A stretch of 13,107 nt of DNA, from the NCBI GenBank assembly GCA_002713555.1, contig PATG01000035.1, positions 5,012-18,118 on the forward strand, read 5' to 3'. The number at the start of each line of letters is the position of its first letter. Position 1 is the stretch's first letter. A program made the translations under genes and the position numbers. Shown in pieces: positions 6,237 to 11,766 of this stretch. This stretch comes from Planctomycetaceae bacterium (GTDB lineage: Bacteria > Planctomycetota > Planctomycetia > Pirellulales > Lacipirellulaceae). The notes under the pieces were generated by a model that saw only the letters and a list, made by a program, of their open reading frames with translations, was not told the DNA's origin and searched no databases.

Positions 6237-7442
6237 TTAGGCCCCGAATTTGCCCAGGCGGCCTGCATTGGCGAGTGCCAAGGGCATGAGGTATTTGGCC
6301 TCAAATTGTCCCAAACCGCCTCGCAAGCATTCTGCTTCACCAAATGATTGGCAGGGATCGGTACGGCAGTTGTTGGCCCACAGCAGTGTGGGGACCGGGT
6401 GCCAACTATGGCTGGCCAACATGGCAGGCGTGCTATGGTCGCCCGTGCAGATGAAGACGTCGGGTCCCAAGGCCATAATCTGAGGTACACAGGCGTCGAC
6501 CTCGGCCGTTTTCTGAACTTTTGCTTCAAAGTTGCCATCTTCGCCCGTACTATCGGTGTACTTAAAGTGAATGAAAAAGAAGTCGTACTTGTCCCAGTTT
6601 TGTTGGAGTACCTGCATTTGTTCATCGAGCGTTTGTGCCTCGCCGACAATATCCATGCCAACCAATTGAGCCAAGCCTTTGTACATGGGGTAGACGGCTA
6701 TGGCTGCGGCGCGTAGACCATAAACTTCTTCATAGCTCGGTGGGTTCGGTTTGGGAGATATACCACGGAGAGTGCAACCATTGGCCTGCGATTGGTCTGC
6801 CAATAGCTTGCGTGCTTGGCGCACAAATTCGGTAGCGACCTCTGCGGTCTTGTCGCTGTCGCTATCGGTAGCGCGTGGCGCCAGAGGAGGGACCCCTGTC
6901 GCTTGGGGGTCTGTGTCTGCCACGTTACCGCCTAGTCCTGGTCCGCGGAAAACAACCACGAAACGGTGTTCTTTTACAGGTTCGACAAACACTTCGATAC
7001 CAGGGATCGAAACTTCGCGGAGTTTGATTGCCAGGGGAGCGCTTTGTTCAGTGGGAATGCGTCCTGCGCGTCGATCGGTAATATTGCCATTGGCGTCTAA
7101 GGTGCAGAAATTGCAACGAATGGCTACATCGCCTTCTTGAAGCACAAAGCCAATTCCCGTTGCCTCTAGCGCGCCGCGCCCGATGAGGTAGGTCAAAGGA
7201 TCGTATCCGAACAATCCCAGGTGGCCGGGACCACTGCCAGGGCTGATGCCCGGTTTGACAGGGATGCTGCCGCCGCAAATACCCTGTCTTGCCAGCTCGT
7301 CCAAATGTGGGGTTGAGGCCGTTTCGAGCTCAGTTTGGCCACCAGGTTGTGGAGGTAATCCGCCCAGTCCATCCGCTACGAGCATAACTATCTTCGAGTC
7401 ATTCTTGACTTGGAGTTGGCGGGTCAGATCGTGCATGTCCAT
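6237..7442 (-). CDS. apgM: 2,3-bisphosphoglycerate-independent phosphoglycerate mutase, archaeal type
   Basis: ApgM interconverts 3- and 2-phosphoglycerate in glycolysis/gluconeogenesis through a phosphoserine intermediate and divalent metals; it is an alkaline-phosphatase-superfamily enzyme in the cytosol. From the ATG at 7440-7442 the protein has 401 residues, close to the usual ~400. Landmarks (residues from that start): VMLVADGLGG (Asp24, metal), ISPGSGPGHLGLFGYDPL with Ser70 as likely nucleophile, IGRGALEATGIGF, KYTDSTGEDGN (Asp297), and CTGDHSTP (Asp335, His336) followed by SHSWHPVP (His348), which completes the metal site. This is the aPGAM branch, distinct from the ~510-residue GpmI. 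The frame runs upstream to a TTG at 7583, but those 47 residues are not family-like. ATG at 7436 is an equally possible start; neither has a clear Shine-Dalgarno site. The gene converges on the cytochrome gene and diverges from pgi. Confidence 0.93.
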   Translation of the reverse strand: MDMHDLTRQLQVKNDSKIVMLVADGLGGLPPQPGGQTELETASTPHLDELARQGICGGSIPVKPGISPGSGPGHLGLFGYDPLTYLIGRGALEATGIGFVLQEGDVAIRCNFCTLDANGNITDRRAGRIPTEQSAPLAIKLREVSIPGIEVFVEPVKEHRFVVVFRGPGLGGNVADTDPQATGVPPLAPRATDSDSDKTAEVATEFVRQARKLLADQSQANGCTLRGISPKPNPPSYEEVYGLRAAAIAVYPMYKGLAQLVGMDIVGEAQTLDEQMQVLQQNWDKYDFFFIHFKYTDSTGEDGNFEAKVQKTAEVDACVPQIMALGPDVFICTGDHSTPAMLASHSWHPVPTLLWANNCRTDPCQSFGEAECLRGGLGQFEAKYLMPLALANAGRLGKFGA

Positions 7443-7648
7443 GGCTGTAGGTGAGTTAGTAGGCTTGTGGGTGGGTAGGTCGAACCTTTTATCGTCACGA
7501 TTGGAGGCTGCCTGGCAAGGGTCTGGAAGGTGGGTTGTGCCTGTTTCTTGCAATTGTTGAGGGCATGACGGATAGACCAGCAACGGATAGAATCATGGGA
7601 TTAAATAGGATTCTTGGATTGGTTAGCAAACTTACAGAAAAGTGTTTG
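7443..7648. promoter_or_regulatory. Divergent upstream region of apgM and pgi
   Basis: This 206-bp region must carry the start signals for two glycolytic genes pointing away from each other. A 9-bp direct repeat ACGGATAGA occurs at 7568-7576 and 7583-7591, 15 bp apart. TAGAAT at 7588-7593 is a possible forward -10 but has no matching -35. I could not assign a convincing promoter in either direction. Confidence 0.35.
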
Positions 7649-9073
7649 ATGTCAAACGAAATAATTACCTACGATGCCAGTGGGGTTTATCTAGAGGAGC
7701 ACGGCCTGGAGCCTCAAGATTTGGAGCAGTTTGCGGAGCCATTGCGGTCGGCTCGCGACGAGGTACTTGCTGATGCCCAGTTGTGGACATCGAGTGATAA
7801 GGTGCCAGTTGATAAGCAACCACTTGACGCAGGCTTTCACAAATTGCCCAACCGATTGCTGGCAGAATATCAGGAGCTAGGAACCGAGAGCGAGGTAGCA
7901 CGTCTGCAAGCGACTGCGGACCGACTCGCAAGCGAAGTTGATCGCGTATTGGTACTGGGTATTGGTGGTTCTTACATGGGAGCACGCGCTCTGATGGAAG
8001 CTTGCTGTCATCCTTACCACAACGAACTGCCCCGTTCTATTCGCGGCAATCGGCCCCGAATAAGTTACGAAGGCAATAATGTTGATAATGACGCCCTGCA
8101 AGGTTTGCTTGATGTTCTGGGCCGGAGTCGTCCCGCGCAAGATATCAATGACCGTTGGGGAATCGCTGTTATCAGCAAAAGTGGTGGGACACTTGAAACG
8201 GCTGCCGCCTTTCGGGTTTTGTTGGAACAGTTGCGAGCGTCTTGTGGCGGGAATACTGCCCAGTTGGCCGAATTGGTGGTGCCAGTAACCGGCACATCGG
8301 GCAAGTTATTTGACCTGGCGGGTGCCCTGGGCTGTCAGGAAATCTATCATGTTCCTGATGGTGTGGGTGGCAGGTTTTCGGTGTTCTCAGCAGTGGGTCT
8401 GCTACCTGCTGCGATTATGGGCCTTGATATCGTCAAGCTCCTGCAGGGAGCCGTAGCCATGAATGAGCACTTTCGCTCTGCCGATGTTGGTGAAAACGTA
8501 GTGCTTGATTACACGGGTATCTGCCACCTGATGGAAGAGCGGCGGGGTTGTGATATTCGTTTGCTTTCGACTTGGGGCAAGCGACTCGAATCAGTCGGAT
8601 TGTGGTACGACCAACTATTGTCCGAAAGTCTTGGGAAACAGGAGTGCGGTGCGATGCCTCTTACGGTGGTCAATACGCGAGATTTGCATTCCCGGGGCCA
8701 ACAGCATCAGGAAGGCAAAAGGGATAAGTTGGTTACCAATGTTACCATTGGTTCGGGCAATCGCGAACCACTGGTTGTGGGGAACAGCGATAATAATCAG
8801 GATCAGCTCAACGTGCTGGCAGATAAAACATTGCCAGAAATCCTCGATGCCGCAACACGAGGTACGAACCAGGCCTACCGTGACGACGGTCGTCCCACCG
8901 CAGATTTGCATTTGCCTACTCTCGATGAGTACACCTTGGGGCAGTTGTTTCAAATGCTGATGCTGGCGACAGTTGTCGAGGGTCGGCTGATTGGCATCAA
9001 TCCGTATGGCCAGCCAGGAGTCGAAGCCTACAAGAGAAATATGAACGCTATACTTCGAGGTTCAAGTAACTAA
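7649..9073 (+). CDS. pgi: Glucose-6-phosphate isomerase (EC 5.3.1.9)
   Basis: Interconverts glucose-6-phosphate and fructose-6-phosphate in the cytosol. From the ATG at 7649 the protein is 474 residues, near the ~450-residue Bacillus/Thermotoga type rather than the ~550-residue E. coli type. Sugar-phosphate-binding segments are VLGIGGSYMGARAL (102-115) and VISKSGGTLETAA (174-186). DGVGGRFSVFSAVG (237-250) fits the first PGI signature. LWYDQLLSESLGKQ (318-331) holds the catalytic glutamate (about Glu326), HSRGQQHQEG (347-356) the catalytic-site histidine/glutamine loop, and QPGVEAYKRNM (455-465) the catalytic Lys462. In-frame starts at 7565 and 7595 exist. I chose 7649 because SNEIITYDASG resembles the usual N-terminus and AGAAAAG lies just upstream; the start is uncertain. 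It diverges from apgM, so both flank a shared control region. Confidence 0.95.
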   Translation: MSNEIITYDASGVYLEEHGLEPQDLEQFAEPLRSARDEVLADAQLWTSSDKVPVDKQPLDAGFHKLPNRLLAEYQELGTESEVARLQATADRLASEVDRVLVLGIGGSYMGARALMEACCHPYHNELPRSIRGNRPRISYEGNNVDNDALQGLLDVLGRSRPAQDINDRWGIAVISKSGGTLETAAAFRVLLEQLRASCGGNTAQLAELVVPVTGTSGKLFDLAGALGCQEIYHVPDGVGGRFSVFSAVGLLPAAIMGLDIVKLLQGAVAMNEHFRSADVGENVVLDYTGICHLMEERRGCDIRLLSTWGKRLESVGLWYDQLLSESLGKQECGAMPLTVVNTRDLHSRGQQHQEGKRDKLVTNVTIGSGNREPLVVGNSDNNQDQLNVLADKTLPEILDAATRGTNQAYRDDGRPTADLHLPTLDEYTLGQLFQMLMLATVVEGRLIGINPYGQPGVEAYKRNMNAILRGSSN

Positions 9074-9105
9074 AAAAAGAGTCCAGCCGTTTCGGATTTC
9101 GATAT

Positions 9106-9115
9106 CGGATATCCG
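9106..9115. repeat. 10-bp palindrome after pgi
   Basis: CGGATATCCG is perfectly self-complementary. Together with CGGAT at 9093-9097 it allows alternative short stems in the 83-bp gap between pgi and the UPF0173 gene. It is too weak and lacks a T-run for a confident terminator. Confidence 0.25.
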
Positions 9116-9156
9116 GATCTTTAGTTCCATAGCACCCCAATAAATATCGAATCATC

Positions 9157-9846
9157 ATGGCATCGGAGATCACCTGGTTAGGCCACTCGGCGTTTGCAGT
9201 CCGAACGAGCAATCATCAGATTCTGATTGATCCGTTTCTTGATGATTCGCCAACGGCCCCCCTTAAGGCCCATGAGGTGGCGGCCGATACTATCTTGTTA
9301 ACGCATGGACATTTTGATCATGTGGGTGACTCGGTGGCGATTGCTCAACGGACGGGCGCTGTTGTTGTTGCTAATTTTGAGATTGGCGAATGGCTGAAGG
9401 CACAAGGTGTCGCAGCCGAACAGGTTGTCGCGATGAATACGGGAGGCAGTGCCCAGTTGCCTTTTGGCATGGTAAAAATGACTTATGCGCAGCATAGTTC
9501 GGGATTGCCCGACGGGAGTTATGGTGGGATAGCAGGCGGATTCGTATTGGAGTTGCCGGAAGGGCACATTTATTTTGCGGGCGACACGGCTTTGCATCTG
9601 GATATGAAATTAGTTGGCATGGGAGGGCTGGCGCTGGCAGTGCTGCCAATTGGAGATTTATTTACCATGGGCCCTGATGCATCCCTGGAAGCGATAAGTT
9701 TTCTTAACCCGGATCATGTCTTGCCTTGCCACTACAATACCTGGCCTCCTATCCAACAAGATGCCGCAGCATGGGCCGAACGGGTGCGACTGCATACGTC
9801 AGCAGAACCTGTTGTGTTGCAGCCAGGGGAGAAAATTAGTTTATGA
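9157..9846 (+). CDS. UPF0173 family metal-dependent hydrolase (metallo-beta-lactamase fold)
   Basis: A 229-residue cytosolic protein, the usual size for UPF0173 (B. subtilis YtkL-like). The dinuclear-metal motif THGHFDHVGD gives His50, His52, Asp54 and His55. QHSSGLPDG provides His113, YFAGDTALH provides Asp143 and LPCHYNTWP provides His192, so all expected ligands are present. The start ITWLGHSAFAV and IDPFLDDSP are also typical. The fold is shared with UlaG and RNase Z relatives; the physiological substrate of UPF0173 is not established. The ATG at 9157 lacks a clear ribosome-binding site. Its TGA overlaps the next ATG by 4 bp (ATGA, 9843-9846), so the next protein is probably made by translational coupling. 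Confidence 0.92.
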   Translation: MASEITWLGHSAFAVRTSNHQILIDPFLDDSPTAPLKAHEVAADTILLTHGHFDHVGDSVAIAQRTGAVVVANFEIGEWLKAQGVAAEQVVAMNTGGSAQLPFGMVKMTYAQHSSGLPDGSYGGIAGGFVLELPEGHIYFAGDTALHLDMKLVGMGGLALAVLPIGDLFTMGPDASLEAISFLNPDHVLPCHYNTWPPIQQDAAAWAERVRLHTSAEPVVLQPGEKISL

Positions 9847-10820
9847 AAAACGTGTATCCAAATAATAGGCCTCGTTCTCGAAGGCTATTTGCGTGGCATT
9901 CAAGCGGATTGCTCTTTCTGTTGATCTTTTTACCCGTATCTCATTTGCTTGCGGAGGAGCCACTGGGCTGGAAGTTTAAGGTGGGCGACGAACACCACTA
10001 CCGCCTGACCCAACAGATGAATATGGCCATGTTTCTTGGTCCTGCAGGAGAATTAGAAACGAGTGTCCAACAAAAAATGGATATGGTTTGGAAAGTTGTT
10101 TCTCTGGATGATCAAGGGACGGCCTCTCTGTTGCAACAAATAAACCGAGTGCAATTGGAGATAACGGGGCCAGGTTCGACCGAAATAACCTATGATAGCC
10201 AGTTGAAAGATATGCCCATCGGGTATGGTGCCATGATCGACCCGGCGATAAAAGTATGGATCGCAAATCCTATCCAATTGACTATGACCCCTCAGGGTAA
10301 AATAGTGTCGATCAGTATTCCGGAGAAAGTGTCGAAAGCGATCACAATTATGCCGGGTGCTGAGATGATACGTGTCTTTCTGACTGCAGAGGGATATCGG
10401 GATGTGATGCAACAATTGTCTCTCGTGTTGCCTCCAGCGACGGCCCTCGTACCCGACTACCAGTGGACAACCAACCAGGAAACGTTGCATCCGGAGTTAG
10501 GAAAAATCACGGCAGGCATGACATACCAATACAAAGGCAACCGCACAGAAGCAGGGCAAGTCTACGAAAATTTTTTCCCAAAACTAGAATTAGATTTTGG
10601 TGAAAGCAAAGAACAGAATCCTTCGCAAATGAAGGCTAAAGAACAAGATTCAAAAGGCAATATTCTGTTTAACCGCACTTCAGGGTGGCTGGAATCGTCG
10701 AAGTTAGAACAGACCATGAAATTGTTTAGCAGCGAAACTCAGCCAGTAGAACAAACGATAGATCTGAAAATCGAATTCAATAGAGTTCCACCCCCTCAAG
10801 AGGGTTCTCCCATCAATTGA
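9843..10820 (+). CDS. Secreted DUF6263-like protein of unknown function
   Basis: A 325-residue protein with an N-terminal export signal: basic segment to residue 14, hydrophobic SGLLFLLIFLPVSHLL (21-36) and a likely cut at LLA-EEP (37/38). SRRLF (12-16) loosely resembles a Tat motif, but the hydrophobic core is Sec-like. The mature part opens with WKFKVGDEHHYRLTQQMNM (43-61), followed by beta-rich sequence, the opening typical of DUF6263-like secreted proteins common in planctomycetes. No catalytic residues or cysteines for a cofactor are evident. The function is unknown; a periplasmic or surface location is inferred. It starts in the ATGA overlap with the hydrolase gene, with GGAG at 9828-9831 about 11 bases upstream, and the pair forms a likely two-gene operon. 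Its stop lies inside an inverted repeat. Confidence 0.75.
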   Translation: MKNVYPNNRPRSRRLFAWHSSGLLFLLIFLPVSHLLAEEPLGWKFKVGDEHHYRLTQQMNMAMFLGPAGELETSVQQKMDMVWKVVSLDDQGTASLLQQINRVQLEITGPGSTEITYDSQLKDMPIGYGAMIDPAIKVWIANPIQLTMTPQGKIVSISIPEKVSKAITIMPGAEMIRVFLTAEGYRDVMQQLSLVLPPATALVPDYQWTTNQETLHPELGKITAGMTYQYKGNRTEAGQVYENFFPKLELDFGESKEQNPSQMKAKEQDSKGNILFNRTSGWLESSKLEQTMKLFSSETQPVEQTIDLKIEFNRVPPPQEGSPIN

Positions 10821-10826
10821 TGGAGA
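10806..10826. repeat. Inverted repeat spanning the stop codon of the DUF6263-like gene
   Basis: CCATCAATTGATGG (10810-10823) is a perfect 14-bp palindrome. TCT (10806-10808) and AGA (10824-10826) add three more pairs across one bulged base. It contains the TGA stop (10818-10820). Together with a smaller CGGAA-GCAT-TTCCG hairpin at 10834-10847 it may end transcription between two convergent genes, although there is no T-run. Confidence 0.4.
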
Positions 10827-10833
10827 GTCTACC

Positions 10834-10847
10834 CGGAAGCATTTCCG
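10834..10847. terminator. Small hairpin between convergent genes
   Basis: CGGAA (10834-10838) and TTCCG (10843-10847) form a 5-bp stem with a 4-base loop GCAT in the 62-bp gap between the DUF6263-like gene (+) and the Rieske gene (-). No T-run follows on either strand, so a terminator role is only suggested by position. Confidence 0.25.
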
Positions 10848-10882
10848 TAACCGGCTCCAGACCGTTCGGAGACCCTAAGCAA

Positions 10883-11227
10883 CTACTCGTTGTTGGTTTC
10901 TTCTGTGGGAACTTTCTTGGTGACAGCGACCTGGATTTGATCGTCCTCGACTTTAACTTCAAAGGTATCGATTTTGAGCCGCGTGTTGTCACACCACGTC
11001 CCGTCACAAACATCAAATCTCCATGCGTGCCAGGGACAGGTTACCTTGCCTTCTTCGTCGAGTTGTCCTGCTCCTAGAGAAGCTCCCATATGAGGGCAGA
11101 GATCGTCGATTGCCGTATATTTGCCCTGATAGTTAAAAATAGCCACCAATCGGTCGCCCACTTGAAAGGTTGCCCCCTGCCCTGCCGGGATAGCACCAAC
11201 TTTGGCAACGGTTACGAATTCAGACAT
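10883..11227 (-). CDS. Small Rieske [2Fe-2S] ferredoxin-like protein
   Basis: From the ATG at 11225-11227 the protein has 114 residues, the typical size of a single-domain Rieske ferredoxin (NirD-like or the ferredoxin part of aromatic dioxygenases). The cluster motifs are complete: CPHMG with Cys44 and His46, and CPWHAWRFD with Cys64 and His67. Two further cysteines, Cys74 and Cys79 in DVCDGTWCDN, follow the second motif. There is no signal peptide, so it is likely a cytosolic electron carrier. No reductase or oxygenase partner gene is adjacent, so its redox partner is unknown. An alternative ATG at 11246-11248 would add 7 residues; neither start has a clear ribosome-binding site. The longer frame start at 11278 seems unlikely. 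It is divergent from the MazG gene. Confidence 0.88.
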   Translation of the reverse strand: MSEFVTVAKVGAIPAGQGATFQVGDRLVAIFNYQGKYTAIDDLCPHMGASLGAGQLDEEGKVTCPWHAWRFDVCDGTWCDNTRLKIDTFEVKVEDDQIQVAVTKKVPTEETNNE

Positions 11228-11454
11228 GGTCAGCCAGTCAACATTCATGGGTTCAGTCAATGGAAAGATCGAGTACACTCAATGTAATGGTTCCACGAAG
11301 GATATTCCATGAGGATCTACCGTATAGATGGACTGGATGGGTAGAGTGACTGGTTGGAAAGGCATCGCAAAGCTATCACCTAGCGATCGGTATCTGGATT
11401 ATAGTATCTTTTTACAGAGTTCCTGTTTTCAATCTTTTTTGTCAGCTTTGAGCC
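11228..11454. other. 227-bp divergent gap between Rieske (-) and MazG (+) genes
   Basis: Should contain promoters for both genes. TATAGT at 11400-11405 is a possible forward -10 for the MazG gene without a good -35. TACA-CTCAA-TGTA at 11274-11286 is a short inverted repeat close to the Rieske start and could be an operator. I see no gene or RNA here. Confidence 0.3.
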
Positions 11455-11766
11455 ATGGCATCCGATATTACACTTCGTGATTTTCAGCAATTGATACGGG
11501 ATATGTATCTTGAAAAGGATATTGCCCGTGGTATCGATGGTACTTTTATGTGGCTGATGGAAGAGGTCGGCGAATTGGCGGCTTCGCTGCGCGAAGGTAC
11601 AACTCAGGAACAAGCCGCCGAATTTGCAGATGTGCTCGCCTGGCTGGTGACAATAGCCAACGTGGTGGACATTGATTTGACAGAAGCTGTAAGTGACAAA
11701 TACGGAACTGGTTGCCCTGGATGCGGCAAGCTTATTTGTAAGTGCGACGATGCGGAGAAACCGTGA
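11455..11766 (+). CDS. MazG-type nucleotide pyrophosphohydrolase with C-terminal Cys cluster
   Basis: A 103-residue cytosolic protein of the all-alpha NTP pyrophosphohydrolase (MazG-like) superfamily. These enzymes hydrolyse NTPs or dNTPs to the monophosphate and pyrophosphate, often as house-cleaning. The metal-binding motif is visible: MEEVGEL with Glu36, Glu37 and Glu40, then EFADVLAWL with Glu56 and Asp59. The protein is about 80 residues of this domain followed by GCPGCGKLICKCD, a CxxC-x4-CxC cluster (Cys87, 90, 95, 97) that looks like a small zinc site. I recall similar C-terminal clusters in archaeal and planctomycete MazG-like proteins, but the nucleotide preference is unknown. The ATG has no strong Shine-Dalgarno site. 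Its TGA overlaps the GTG of the next gene (GTGA, 11763-11766), so the two are probably translated together. Confidence 0.85.
   Translation: MASDITLRDFQQLIRDMYLEKDIARGIDGTFMWLMEEVGELAASLREGTTQEQAAEFADVLAWLVTIANVVDIDLTEAVSDKYGTGCPGCGKLICKCDDAEKP
11754..11757 (+). promoter_or_regulatory. Ribosome-binding site supporting a GTG start
   Basis: GGAG at 11754-11757 lies 5 bases before the GTG at 11763, inside the end of the MazG coding region. The later ATG at 11781 has no such site, so the GTG is the preferred start of the right-edge gene. Confidence 0.5.

Noticed and set aside
7443..7583. 47-residue N-terminal extension of ApgM
   Set aside because: TTG start without a ribosome-binding site, non-conserved low-quality sequence, and it would run into the pgi upstream region; the family normally starts near the VMLVADG motif.
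10817..11077. 86-codon forward frame between the DUF6263-like gene and the MazG gene
   Set aside because: Most of it is antisense to the Rieske gene, whose cluster motifs are unambiguous, so it is a shadow.
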